This document shows, one piece after another, positions 18,035 to 27,450 of a stretch of DNA of 64,000 nt. A program made the position numbers and the translations under genes. The DNA comes from Sphingobium vermicomposti (lineage in GTDB: Bacteria; Pseudomonadota; Alphaproteobacteria; Sphingomonadales; Sphingomonadaceae). The notes under the pieces were generated by a model. The model made no database searches and had not been told where the DNA came from. It worked only from the letters and a program-made list of their open reading frames with translations. Numbering within the stretch: the stretch's first letter is position 1; each line of letters begins with the position of its first letter. The stretch is taken from assembly GCF_011762025.1 (NCBI RefSeq), contig NZ_JAASQR010000003.1, positions 434,001 to 498,000 on the forward strand. The letters are read 5' to 3'.

Positions 18035-19161
18035 CAATCGACATCCTCGACATCGACCTTTTCGCCCGTGACCTTTTGAGACAAGGCGGCGGCCATGAAC
18101 GGGTCGAGCGCACCGTCGAGGACATCGTCGGGCGATGTGGAAGTGACCCCGGTGCGCAGGTCCTTCACCAGCTGATAGGGCTGGAGGACGTAGGACCGAA
18201 TCTGATGTCCCCAGCCAATCTCCGTCTTGGCCTGATATTCACCCGAAGCCACTGCCTCCCGCTTTTGCAGTTCCGCTTCATAAAGGCGCGCCTTCAACAT
18301 GTTCATCGCGGTCGCGCGATTCTTATGCTGCGACCGGTCATTTTGCGATGCCACGATGATGCCGGAAGGGATGTGGGTGATGCGCACCGCCGAATCGGTG
18401 GTGTTGACATGCTGCCCGCCCGCGCCGGATGCGCGATAGGTGTCGATCTTGAGGTCGCCTTCATTCACCTCAATCTCGATATTGTCGTCGATCACCGGAT
18501 AGACCCACACGGATGAAAAGCTGGTGTGCCGCCGCGCCGAACTGTCATAGGGGCTGATCCGCACCAGGCGATGGACGCCGCTTTCGGTCTTGGCATAGCC
18601 ATAGGCATTTTCGCCCTTGAACAGGAACGTCGCCGACTTGATGCCTGCCTGGTCGCCCGCCTGATAGTCGACCAGTTCCACCTTGTATCCGCGCCGTTCG
18701 CCCCAGCGGCGGTACATGCGGCTGAGCATTTCGGCCCAGTCCTGGCTTTCCGTGCCGCCTGCGCCAGCATGGATTTCCAGATAGGTGTCGCTCGCGTCAG
18801 CTTCGCCCGCCAGCAACGCCTTGATCTTGTCCTCGTCCGCACGATCAGCCAGCGCCTTCAGCGACGCGACGGCTTCATTGACCATGTCCTCATCACCTTC
18901 GGCCTCTGCCATTTCGATGAGTTCGGCGGTGTCGCTCTTTTCACTTTCGATCGCGCGCGTCGCGCCGATCGCGGCTTCCAGCCGCGTGCGTTCGCGCATC
19001 ACTTCCTGCGCCATTTTCTGGTTATCCCAGAGCGTGGGGTCCTCGACGCGGGCGTTCAACTCGTCCAGCCGCCGCAAAGCGCGGTCCCAGTCGAGAAAGC
19101 GGCGCAGCAGGTCCAGCGCGGCGTCGATACGGTCGATATATTGCTGCGCTTCGGCGCGCAT
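18034..19161 (-). CDS. prfB: Peptide chain release factor 2
   Basis: Recognises UGA and UAA stops and triggers peptide release. The 375-residue protein contains the catalytic GGQ in ASGAGGQHVNTTDSAVRITH and, at the codon-recognition site, SPY (VRISPYDSSARRHTSF) where the textbook RF2 has SPF. The N-terminus MRAEAQQYIDRIDAALDLL starts at 19161. The reading frame is continuous at RRFLDWD, where many bacteria have an in-frame UGA and a programmed +1 frameshift, so that autoregulation is absent. PBP1A lies upstream on the same strand. Confidence 0.97.
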   Translation of the reverse strand: MRAEAQQYIDRIDAALDLLRRFLDWDRALRRLDELNARVEDPTLWDNQKMAQEVMRERTRLEAAIGATRAIESEKSDTAELIEMAEAEGDEDMVNEAVASLKALADRADEDKIKALLAGEADASDTYLEIHAGAGGTESQDWAEMLSRMYRRWGERRGYKVELVDYQAGDQAGIKSATFLFKGENAYGYAKTESGVHRLVRISPYDSSARRHTSFSSVWVYPVIDDNIEIEVNEGDLKIDTYRASGAGGQHVNTTDSAVRITHIPSGIIVASQNDRSQHKNRATAMNMLKARLYEAELQKREAVASGEYQAKTEIGWGHQIRSYVLQPYQLVKDLRTGVTSTSPDDVLDGALDPFMAAALSQKVTGEKVDVEDVD

Positions 19162-19331
19162 GGGAACTCTCCAAAAATATCGGGCGCTTCTGCTCGCCAG
19201 GCCGAAACGCACTAAACGGCTGCCCCTATCCGAGGGCGGCGGATTTGGGAAGATTCAATCCTGTTGCAGGGCGTGCTCCCCCCGAACCATTTGAGGACCC
19301 GGCCACCAGTGCATGGGCCGGGCATGTCCCC

Positions 19332-21869
19332 TTAATAAATCCCGCCCTGATCCTGCAGGAAATCGCTGTCCGTCCGCTGACTGCCCTGCCGCGTGGCGTC
19401 GCGCTGGGCTGCGGCCTTTTCCTGTGCCGCCACTTCTTCCTTGCGGATCGACCGGCGGGGTTCGGATTCGGGCTTGAACGCTTCCCATATGACAGCGGGC
19501 TTTGGCTCCTCGGTCGGCCAGACGCCATAGACACGCTTGCCCGATCGGCGGTCGATCGGGACCATACGGATGCCGGCGGGAGCGACAAACGGCGTCTTGG
19601 GCATCGTCTCCAGCACCGGAGCCATCGCCGCCTTCCAGATCGGCGCGGCGATGCGGCCACCCTGCGCCCAACCGCCCAGGCTGCGCGGCTGGTCATAGCC
19701 GATATAGACGCCTGCGACCAGGTCGGGCGAACCGCCCACGAACCACACATTGGTCGGTCCATTGGTGGTTCCCGTCTTGCCGAACAGCGGGCGTTTCAGG
19801 TCGGACAGCACGGTCGCGGTGCCGCGCTGAATCACACCCTCGGTAATGTGAACCACCTGATAGGCGGTCATGGGGTTCATGACCTGCCGCCCTTCAAAGC
19901 CGAAACGGGGCATGGGCTTGCCATCCCAATTGGCCATGTTGCACCCGTCGCAAGCACGCCAGCGCAGGGGCCAGATAACCTTACCATGGCGGTCCTGCAC
20001 ATAGTCCATGACCTTGGGGGCCATTTGCCGCCCGTGATTGGCCAGCGTGGCATAAGCGTTCACCATCCGCTCGACCGTGGTTTCGCCCGCCCCCAGCGCG
20101 AAGGAAAGATAGGGCTGGTAATCGCCGATGCCCATCGCCTTGATCGTGCGCACGACCCGATCCATGCCAGTCTGGCTGGCGGCGCGGACGGTCATCAGGT
20201 TGCGTGACTGTTCCACGCCCCAACGCATGGTCTGCGGCCCAGCGCTGCCGCCAGAGAAGTTGCGGAAGCATTTCTGCCCCAGCCCCGCGCCCTGATAGAC
20301 GCACAGCGGCCCGTCCACGATGATCGAAGCAGGCGTCATGCCGCCGTCGAGTGCCGCGGCATAGACGAAGGGCTTGATGGTCGACCCTGGCTGGCGCATC
20401 GCCTGGGTGGCGCGATTGTAGGAGGACAGGCGGCTGTCGAACCCGCCCTGCATCGCGCGGATACGGCCGGAATGGGTTTCTTCGACAACCATGCCGCCGG
20501 AAACTTCAGGCACATTGCGCAAGGCCCAACTGGACCCGTTGCCCGTCACCACGATAAGGTCGCCGGCCTTCATGCTGTTGAAGGCGGGACCGCCCGCGCG
20601 ACGATAAGGCATCTGCGCCGCGCCTGCGGGCAGCGTGCCGGTGGAACCGTCGGAAAAGCCGATCTCTGCGGATGACGAACCGCGGCTGATCACCACCGCG
20701 ACGCGCCAGGACGCATAGTCGACACCGACATAGCTTGCAGCCAGTTCACGCCGCCAGCCGCGACCGATGTCGATTTTCCCCACCGGCCCGGACCAGCCCT
20801 TGCCCGCATCGAAGCGCAGCAGGCCGTTGCGCAATGCCGTGGCGGTCAGGTCCTGCATCTTGGGGTCGTAGGGACTGCGGACCCAAAGACCGCCCGCATA
20901 AACGCTATTGGGACCGTCCTCCGCCTTTTCGCCGAAGCGTTCGATCAGGCGGCGGCGCACCTCTTCCATATAATAGCCACCCGCCCGCGCGTCGTAGCCG
21001 GACCCGTGCGCCTGCACGGTGCCCAGCGGCTGTGCCTGCGCTTCGTTCCGCTGCGCCTCGGTGATCCAGCCATTCCTGACCATTTCACCCAGCGCCCAGT
21101 TACGGCGTTCCAGCGCGCGTTCGTGCCCGGTCGGGCTTTCCGGGCGGTAATTCGCTGGCCCCTTGGGCAGGATGGCCAGATAGGCCATCTCATGCAGTTG
21201 GAGGTCGGCGACATCCTTGTCAAAATAGGCGCGCGATGCCGCCTGAACGCCATAGGCATTGCGGCCCAGGAATATCTGGTTGAGGTAGAGTTCCAATATC
21301 TGCTGCTTGGTCAGCACGTCTTCCATGCGATAGGCGAGGATCATCTCCTTCACCTTGCGCGTGGGCGAATATTCATCGCCGATCAGCAGATTCTTGGCGA
21401 CCTGCTGGGTGATGGTGGACCCCCCCCTGGCCCGCTGGCCCGATCCGATCTTCGTCACATAGTCGAATACCGCACCGAAAAAGCCGGGAACATCGACGCC
21501 GTGATGATCAAAGAATGTCTTGTCCTCCGCCGACAGATAGGCGCGGATCAGAAGCGGCGGATAATCGCTATATTGCAGCTGGACGCGCCGTTCGCGGGCA
21601 TAGCTGTGCACCGGCTGGCCGTTGATGTCGCGCACGATGGTGGGCAACGGCGGCTCATATTCCAGCAGCGTGGCAGCATCGGGAAGACCGCGCGCGAAGA
21701 TCAGCCAAAAGAGGAAGAACGCCGCCATGAGCCCGCCAAGGCCGATGGCGATCCACCGCACCCATCGGCGGTCCCAATGCGGGGCAAGCCGTTCCCGCAG
21801 ACTCCCCGCGCGGTCGCGCAAGCGGCGGGTGAAGGACGATGATGCGGTGACGGGGCGGACCTCTTCCAT
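19332..21869 (-). CDS. mrcA: Penicillin-binding protein 1A (bifunctional transglycosylase/transpeptidase)
   Basis: Inner-membrane enzyme that polymerises and cross-links peptidoglycan, 845 residues. After a short cytoplasmic basic tail comes one membrane helix (WIAIGLGGLMAAFFLFWLIF). The GT51 domain has SAEDKTFFDHHGVD with the catalytic glutamate and GGSTITQQVAKNLL. The transpeptidase domain has the SxxK serine in QPGSTIKPFVYAAAL, SRN in VEQSRNLMTV and KTGTT. An OB-like insert lies between. It is followed downstream by prfB and preceded by the amidase gene on the same strand. Confidence 0.97.
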   Translation of the reverse strand: MEEVRPVTASSSFTRRLRDRAGSLRERLAPHWDRRWVRWIAIGLGGLMAAFFLFWLIFARGLPDAATLLEYEPPLPTIVRDINGQPVHSYARERRVQLQYSDYPPLLIRAYLSAEDKTFFDHHGVDVPGFFGAVFDYVTKIGSGQRARGGSTITQQVAKNLLIGDEYSPTRKVKEMILAYRMEDVLTKQQILELYLNQIFLGRNAYGVQAASRAYFDKDVADLQLHEMAYLAILPKGPANYRPESPTGHERALERRNWALGEMVRNGWITEAQRNEAQAQPLGTVQAHGSGYDARAGGYYMEEVRRRLIERFGEKAEDGPNSVYAGGLWVRSPYDPKMQDLTATALRNGLLRFDAGKGWSGPVGKIDIGRGWRRELAASYVGVDYASWRVAVVISRGSSSAEIGFSDGSTGTLPAGAAQMPYRRAGGPAFNSMKAGDLIVVTGNGSSWALRNVPEVSGGMVVEETHSGRIRAMQGGFDSRLSSYNRATQAMRQPGSTIKPFVYAAALDGGMTPASIIVDGPLCVYQGAGLGQKCFRNFSGGSAGPQTMRWGVEQSRNLMTVRAASQTGMDRVVRTIKAMGIGDYQPYLSFALGAGETTVERMVNAYATLANHGRQMAPKVMDYVQDRHGKVIWPLRWRACDGCNMANWDGKPMPRFGFEGRQVMNPMTAYQVVHITEGVIQRGTATVLSDLKRPLFGKTGTTNGPTNVWFVGGSPDLVAGVYIGYDQPRSLGGWAQGGRIAAPIWKAAMAPVLETMPKTPFVAPAGIRMVPIDRRSGKRVYGVWPTEEPKPAVIWEAFKPESEPRRSIRKEEVAAQEKAAAQRDATRQGSQRTDSDFLQDQGGIY

Positions 21870-21934
21870 GACGAACGAGGCTCTAAGGTCAAAATGGCCG
21901 CAGCGCCAGAGCGGATCGACGGGACGGTCAGTGC

Positions 21935-22894
21935 CTAGCGCGGCCCCAGCGGCACGTTGCGGGCGAAATGCACTTCGACAGCACGCGCCACACCGCGCGC
22001 TATCCGCGCCCGTCCCTCTCGCGAAGAAAGGAAAGCGGCGTCATCGCTGTTGCTGAGGTAGCCGGTTTCGAAAAGCACCGACGGCGTGTCAGGCGCCTTT
22101 AAAACCATGAGCGAAGCAAAGCGATGAAAGGGTGTGCGAAAACCCATATAGGGTGCAGCTTCCCGCTTCAGAACCTGCGCGAATTTCGCGGAATCATTCA
22201 TGGTTTCCCTTTGCGTCAGATCAATGAGGATCGACGATATATCGTCCGTCTGACCACCCAGATTCACCCCATGCAATATGTCCGCCTTATTCTCCCGGGC
22301 GGCGAGCCGCGCGGCTTCCCGGTCCGACGCGACTTCCGATAAGGTATAGACGGTGGCCCCATGCGCTTCTTCATTCTCGGCAGAATCGGCGTGGACGGAA
22401 ATGAACAGGTCCGCGTTCAGCCTGCGCGCAATGTCATAGCGTTCCTGCAGGACCAGGAAGCGGTCATCGTCTCGCGTCATCGCCACGCGAAGCCGCCCGA
22501 ATTTTACCAGTTCATCACGGATCGCCTGCGCAATGGCGAGCGTCAGGTCCTTTTCCTGCTTGCCAAGCTTCGCATTGACGGCACCGGGATCATGGCCGCC
22601 ATGGCCGGCATCGATCACGATGAGAGGGCGCGAGGCATCACGGGGGCCGTCGACACGAGGCAATTCCAGACCTCGCCCTGGGGGAGGAATGGGAACGGTG
22701 ATGCTATGCACCCGCTTCGTGGGACGCGGAGCCATCTGCGCGACGGACATATGCGCCGCTCCGCCGTCATTGCCGGGCGTTGCGGAAAAAATCGCGCCAG
22801 CCAGGACAAGTGCATGGAACATCGCGCGCTTGTGCCGCGCGGACCTGCGATCGTCCAGCCAAATATGATCGGCGGGCAACACGGAGCTTCCCAA
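21935..22894 (-). CDS. N-acetylmuramoyl-L-alanine amidase (Amidase_3)
   Basis: Zinc amidase that cleaves the bond between MurNAc and the stem peptide, used in daughter-cell separation and murein turnover. The domain shows the zinc ligands in IVIDAGHGGHDPGA, the glutamate in the KEKDLTLAIAQ-type helix (KQEKDLTLA), ISVHADSA and the C-terminal FETGYLSN. A hydrophobic segment FHALVLAGAIFSATPG near residue 26 is the likely export signal. The AMIN domain of AmiC is absent. ATG 22894 is the longest start; one at the MFHAL position is also plausible. Its product acts in the same compartment as PBP1A. Confidence 0.93.
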   Translation of the reverse strand: MGSSVLPADHIWLDDRRSARHKRAMFHALVLAGAIFSATPGNDGGAAHMSVAQMAPRPTKRVHSITVPIPPPGRGLELPRVDGPRDASRPLIVIDAGHGGHDPGAVNAKLGKQEKDLTLAIAQAIRDELVKFGRLRVAMTRDDDRFLVLQERYDIARRLNADLFISVHADSAENEEAHGATVYTLSEVASDREAARLAARENKADILHGVNLGGQTDDISSILIDLTQRETMNDSAKFAQVLKREAAPYMGFRTPFHRFASLMVLKAPDTPSVLFETGYLSNSDDAAFLSSREGRARIARGVARAVEVHFARNVPLGPR

Positions 22895-23290
22895 GCACGA
22901 AACAATATTTCGGGCGGGCGTTGCTAGCCCGCATTTTGACTGCTACCCATTCATATTCCTGAAAGCCTGTCCATTTTCCGGCAAGGCGCTTGGGAAGCTT
23001 TCAAGATCGCATCGGCGGGCGAACGACGCCCGGATTCGATGTCGCAACAGGTTGACGCTGCATGAGGCATGATTTCCATCCCCCGCTTGACCCGATCCCG
23101 GGCGATGCGGCGTGGATGGTGTGGACCGGCGAGTTGCCCGGCCCTGCCAACGCAGCAGACGCGAATATTACCCCACAAAACCGGACGATGCCGCGATCGG
23201 CGCCGCTAGCGGCGCAAACGCTGTCGTCCCTATTTTATCGCGTGACTGCCCGGCGAAGCGCCGTTGGCGGTCATCGCCGGAGACACATAA
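22895..23290. other. Gene-free interval: amidase/rne divergent region and rne leader
   Basis: About 400 bases with no supported gene; the short frames here lack family features. It separates the divergent amidase and ribonuclease genes and should hold both promoters. The right part contains two strong hairpins (listed separately). A long leader is known for rne in enterobacteria, where RNase E cleaves it for feedback; here that is inference only. Confidence 0.6.
23200..23280 (+). promoter_or_regulatory. Hairpins in the rne leader
   Basis: A perfect 16-base palindrome (GCGCCGCTAGCGGCGC, 23200-23215) could fold to a 6-bp stem with a CTAG loop. A second stem pairs CCGGCGA (23250-23256) with TCGCCGG (23274-23280), whose right arm ends 10 bases before the rne ATG and overlaps the CGGAGA ribosome site. 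The second stem could limit translation of rne. Confidence 0.45.
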
Positions 23291-25951
23291 ATGACAATGC
23301 GTATGCTGATCGATGCGCGCCACCGGGAAGAGACCCGGGTCGCGGTCGTCAAGGGAAACCGGATCGAGGAATTTGACTTCGAATCGGCCGAGCACAAACA
23401 GCTCAAAGGCAATATCTACCTCGCCAAGGTTACCCGCGTAGAACCGTCCCTTCAGGCGGCCTTCGTTGATTATGGCGGCAACCGCCACGGCTTCCTGGCC
23501 TTCAGCGAAATCCATCCTGATTATTATCAGATCCCGCGCGAAGATCGTGAGGCGCTGCTGCGCGAAGAACGCGAGCATGCCGAGGAAGAGGCCGCGCTGC
23601 GCGCCGATTTGGACGATGACGAGGAACATGGCGCGTCGGATGACGGCCTGGAACTGGTCGAGGCCACGCATCATCATGACGATGAGGAGCATGAAGGCGA
23701 AGCCACGGGCGGCGAAGCTGCGGAGAATGGCCGGAACGGTCGCGGGCGTCGCGGCAAGGGCGACGATGCCGCCGAAGAGTTGCGCCGCAAGCGCATGGCG
23801 CTGCGTCGCCGCTACAAGATTCAGGACGTCATCAAGCGTCGCCAGGTATTGCTGGTGCAGGTCGTCAAGGAAGAACGCGGCAACAAGGGCGCGGCCCTGA
23901 CCACCTATTTGTCGCTGGCCGGCCGCTATTGCGTGCTGATGCCCAACACGTCGCATGGCGGCGGCATTTCGCGCAAGATCAGCAACGCGGCGGACCGCAA
24001 GCGTCTGAAGACGATCATCGCCGAAATGGCGCTGCCCTCTTCCATGGGCTGCATCGTGCGCACCGCCGGGCTGCAGCGCACCAAGCCGGAGATCAAGCGT
24101 GACTTCGACTATCTCGCCCGCTTGTGGGACGAGATTCGCGAAAAAACGCTCAAGTCCGCCGCACCCGCGCTGATCCACAATGACAGCGACCTCATCAAAC
24201 GCGCGATCCGCGATATCTACAACAAGGATATCGAAGAGGTCATCGTTGAGGGTGAGGAAGGCTATAAGGCCGCCAAGGACTTCATGAAGCTGTTGATGCC
24301 CAGCCATGGACGCCGGGTAAAGCAATATGCCGACGCCGTGTCGCTGTTCCAGCGCGCCAGCGTCGAAGATCAGCTGGCGGCGATGTATAACCCCGTCGTC
24401 CAGCTGAAATCAGGCGGCTATCTGGTCATCAACCCGACCGAGGCGTTGGTGTCGATCGACATCAACTCGGGCCGTTCCACCCGCGAACATGGCATCGAAC
24501 AGACCGCCGTCGCCACCAATCTGGAAGCCGCGCGCGAAATCGCCCGGCAACTGCGCCTGCGTGACATGGCGGGCCTGGTCGTCATCGACTTCATCGACAT
24601 GGAGGTCAACTCCAACATCCGCAAGGTCGAGAAGGCGATGAAGGAGGCGTTGAAGGACGATCGCGCCCGCATCCAGGTCGGCCGCATTTCCGGCTTTGGC
24701 TTGATGGAAATGAGCCGCCAGCGCCTGCGCACGGGCGTATTGGAAGCATCCACCCGCCAGTGCCCGCATTGCGAAGGCACGGGCCTGGTCCGCACCGCTT
24801 CATCAGCGGGATTGTCGGCACTGCGCATGTTGGAAGAAGAAGCGGCACGGGGCCGGGGCAACCTGGTCACCCTGCGCGCCAGCCAGGAAGCCGCCTTCTA
24901 CGTCCTCAACAACAAGCGTCGCGAACTGGACGAGATCGAACAGCGCTATGGCGTGACGATCGCGATCCTGCCCGATGGCGAGGTGGAAGGCGCACGCATG
25001 TCGGTCGAGGCCAGCGGGCCACGCCCGGAACGGGTCGTCACCTATGCCCCGCTGGTCGAGGACGACGATGATATCGACGTCGTAGAGGAACTGGACGAGG
25101 AAGAGATCGAAGAGGTCGAAGCCGCAGCCGAACGCGAAGACCGTAGCGACCGTGGTGAAGAGCGCGAAGGCGGCCGTCGCCGTCGTCGTCGCCGTCGTCG
25201 TCGCGGCGGGTCCGACCGCGCCGAAGGTGAAGGCGAGCATGACGTCCGGGCCGACGATGCAGAACAGGCAGAGGAAGGTGACATCGAAGCCGAGGCCGAG
25301 GAAGACGCGCAGGCAGCCGCGGAAACAGCGGACCAAGGCGATGAGCCGGGCCGCCGTCGCGGGCGTCGCGGGCGTCGTGGTGGCCGCCGTCGGCGCGAGG
25401 GCGGTGAAGGCGTGGCTGAGGAAACTCTGGCTGACAACGCTGAAACCACAGCCGAACCGGCGTCGGAAGAGCCGGCTGTAGAGGCTGCGCCTGTATCGGA
25501 AGCCGTTGCCGAAGCCGCGACCGAGGAAGACGCCCCCAAGGCGCGTCGCCGTCCACGTGCACGCAAGGCCAAGGTCAGCCCCGAAGCCGAAGTCGCCGAG
25601 GTTGCTGTCGAACAGCCTGCCGAAGCGCCCGCCGACGAAGCGCCGGTCAAGCCCAAGCGGACCCGCCGGAAAAAGGCGGATATCGAGGCTGAGGCTGCGG
25701 CAGAGGCATCGGCTCCCACCCCGGCCCCGGCAGAAGCCGAGGCAGAGGCTCCCGCCAAGCCCAAGCGCACCCGTCGGAAGAAAGCGGATGCAGCGCCCGC
25801 CGCTGCCGAAGCTGCCCCGGCAACTGACGATGTGAGCGCCAGCATTGTCGAACCGGCGGCGATGGAAAGCGCCGGAGGCGACGACGTTCAGACGGAAGAT
25901 GACGGCTCCTCCCCCCGCCGGGGCTGGTGGCAGCGCACCTTCGGTCAGTAA
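23291..25951 (+). CDS. rne: Ribonuclease E/G
   Basis: Endoribonuclease of mRNA decay and rRNA/tRNA processing, 886 residues. An N-terminal S1 domain (GNIYLAKVTRVEPSLQAAFV, ending YGGNRHGFLAFSEI) is split by an acidic insert of roughly 100 residues (EEDE, HHHDDEEHEGE), as in alphaproteobacterial RNase E. The DNase I-like catalytic core has VSIDINSGRST and FIDMEVNSN; the Zn-link is CPHCEGTG. The C-terminal scaffold is disordered, with a run of ten arginines and two copies of KPKRTRRKKAD, likely RNA- and degradosome-binding. A structured leader precedes it. Confidence 0.97.
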   Translation: MTMRMLIDARHREETRVAVVKGNRIEEFDFESAEHKQLKGNIYLAKVTRVEPSLQAAFVDYGGNRHGFLAFSEIHPDYYQIPREDREALLREEREHAEEEAALRADLDDDEEHGASDDGLELVEATHHHDDEEHEGEATGGEAAENGRNGRGRRGKGDDAAEELRRKRMALRRRYKIQDVIKRRQVLLVQVVKEERGNKGAALTTYLSLAGRYCVLMPNTSHGGGISRKISNAADRKRLKTIIAEMALPSSMGCIVRTAGLQRTKPEIKRDFDYLARLWDEIREKTLKSAAPALIHNDSDLIKRAIRDIYNKDIEEVIVEGEEGYKAAKDFMKLLMPSHGRRVKQYADAVSLFQRASVEDQLAAMYNPVVQLKSGGYLVINPTEALVSIDINSGRSTREHGIEQTAVATNLEAAREIARQLRLRDMAGLVVIDFIDMEVNSNIRKVEKAMKEALKDDRARIQVGRISGFGLMEMSRQRLRTGVLEASTRQCPHCEGTGLVRTASSAGLSALRMLEEEAARGRGNLVTLRASQEAAFYVLNNKRRELDEIEQRYGVTIAILPDGEVEGARMSVEASGPRPERVVTYAPLVEDDDDIDVVEELDEEEIEEVEAAAEREDRSDRGEEREGGRRRRRRRRRRGGSDRAEGEGEHDVRADDAEQAEEGDIEAEAEEDAQAAAETADQGDEPGRRRGRRGRRGGRRRREGGEGVAEETLADNAETTAEPASEEPAVEAAPVSEAVAEAATEEDAPKARRRPRARKAKVSPEAEVAEVAVEQPAEAPADEAPVKPKRTRRKKADIEAEAAAEASAPTPAPAEAEAEAPAKPKRTRRKKADAAPAAAEAAPATDDVSASIVEPAAMESAGGDDVQTEDDGSSPRRGWWQRTFGQ

Positions 25952-26097
25952 GAAGAGCCAGCTATATGAAGCCGCGCCGCCATTTCACCGGTCTTCGCCG
26001 GGAAGTGGCGGCGCTGCTGCTTCAGGCCAAGTTCATGCTGCAGCGTGCATCGATTGCTGCCGATGCTGATCCCCGCCCCATCCCGGAGCGCTCTTTG

Positions 26098-27450
26098 ATG
26101 AAACGGCGCTGGCTCCGCATGGGCGCAATCCTCGCTCTATGCGTGGCGATGACCGCGCGTCCGGCCATGGCACAGCAGATCCTGCGTGATGCGGAAACCG
26201 AAGCCTTCATGGCCGACATGTCCGCGCCGTTGGTGAGCGCGGCGGGAATGTCGCCTCGCAATGTCGAAGTGCTGGTCATCAGCGACCCGGAAATCAACGC
26301 GTTCGTTGCAGGCGGCCAATATGTCTGGGTCCATAGCGGCCTGATTGCTGCTGCCGACAATGTGAACCAGTTACAGGGCGTCGTAGCGCACGAATTGGGC
26401 CATATCGAAGGCGGGCACGTCATCCGGTCGGCTGAAGGAATGAAGGCAGCCACCGGCATCACCCTGCTGAGCCTGGTGCTGGGCGCGGCGGCGATCGCTG
26501 CTGGCGGGGCAGAAGCCGGCATGGGCATATTGGGCATGGGCCAGCAAGCGGCGATGGGCAAGTTCCTCGCCTTTTCCCGTGCGCAGGAAAGTTCGGCGGA
26601 CCTTGCCGGTGCGCGCTATCTGAGCAAGGCGGGCTTGTCCGGCAAGGGCAGCCTGGAATTCTTCAAAAAGCTGCAGAACCAGGAATATCGCCTCGCGATT
26701 CCGCAGGATGACAGCTACGGCCGCACCCACCCACTATCGGGCGAGCGCATCAATGTCCTGCGGGAAGTTTATACGGTCGACCCGGCGTGGAATAAGCCTG
26801 TCGATCCCGGCTTGGAAGCGCGGTTCGAACGAATCAGGGCCAAGCTGGTCGGTTATGTGTCCGAGCCCCGGCAAACGCTGATCAAATATCCCGAAAGCGA
26901 TCAATCGATCCCCGCACATTATGCGCGCGCCTATGCGTGGCATAAGAGCGCCTACCCCGACAAGGCGATGGCCGAAGTGGGCGCGCTGCTGAACGCTGCG
27001 CCGCATGATCCCTATTTCCTGGAGCTAAAAGGCCAGATCCTGCTGGAAAGCGGCAAGCCCGCCGACGCCATCGCACCTTTGCGCGAAGCGGTGAAGGCGA
27101 CCAACCAGCCGCTGATCGGCACCCTGCTGGCGCACGCCCTGATCGCGACGGAGGACGAACAAAATTTCGCCGAGGCCGAGCGGGTGCTGCGCAATGCAGT
27201 GGCGCGCGACCGGGAAAATCCATTCGCCTGGTATCAGTTGGGGGTCGTTTATGAACGGCGCGGCGATATTCCGCGCGCCGCGCTGGCGACCGCCGAACGC
27301 TATGCGATGATGGGCGAATCCCAGATGGCGCTGCGCAGCGCGGATGCGGCGATGCAGGGATTGAAGTCCGGTACGGTTGACTATCTGCGGGCACAGGATA
27401 TCGCCATGGTTTCACGCGCGGCGGTCGAGCAAAAGCGGAAGAAAAGATGA
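26098..27450 (+). CDS. M48 family metalloprotease with TPR-like tail (BepA-like)
   Basis: Periplasmic zinc protease of 450 residues, the BepA/YfgC type that oversees outer-membrane protein and LPS-transporter assembly. It has a signal peptide (MGAILALCVAMTARPAMAQ), the zinc motif HELGH in VVAHELGHIEGGH and the third ligand in RAQESSADLAGARYL. The second half contains helical TPR-like repeats (ELKGQILLESGKPADAIAPL, FAWYQLGVVYERRGDIPRAA). I chose ATG 26098 because GGAG lies upstream and the signal peptide starts there; the frame is open to 25927. Its stop overlaps the next gene by 4 bases (ATGA). Confidence 0.93.
   Translation: MKRRWLRMGAILALCVAMTARPAMAQQILRDAETEAFMADMSAPLVSAAGMSPRNVEVLVISDPEINAFVAGGQYVWVHSGLIAAADNVNQLQGVVAHELGHIEGGHVIRSAEGMKAATGITLLSLVLGAAAIAAGGAEAGMGILGMGQQAAMGKFLAFSRAQESSADLAGARYLSKAGLSGKGSLEFFKKLQNQEYRLAIPQDDSYGRTHPLSGERINVLREVYTVDPAWNKPVDPGLEARFERIRAKLVGYVSEPRQTLIKYPESDQSIPAHYARAYAWHKSAYPDKAMAEVGALLNAAPHDPYFLELKGQILLESGKPADAIAPLREAVKATNQPLIGTLLAHALIATEDEQNFAEAERVLRNAVARDRENPFAWYQLGVVYERRGDIPRAALATAERYAMMGESQMALRSADAAMQGLKSGTVDYLRAQDIAMVSRAAVEQKRKKR

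Noticed and set aside
25042-25845. Ser/Ala-rich frame opposite the rne C-terminal region
   Set aside because: Low-complexity mirror of the acidic/arginine-rich RNase E tail.
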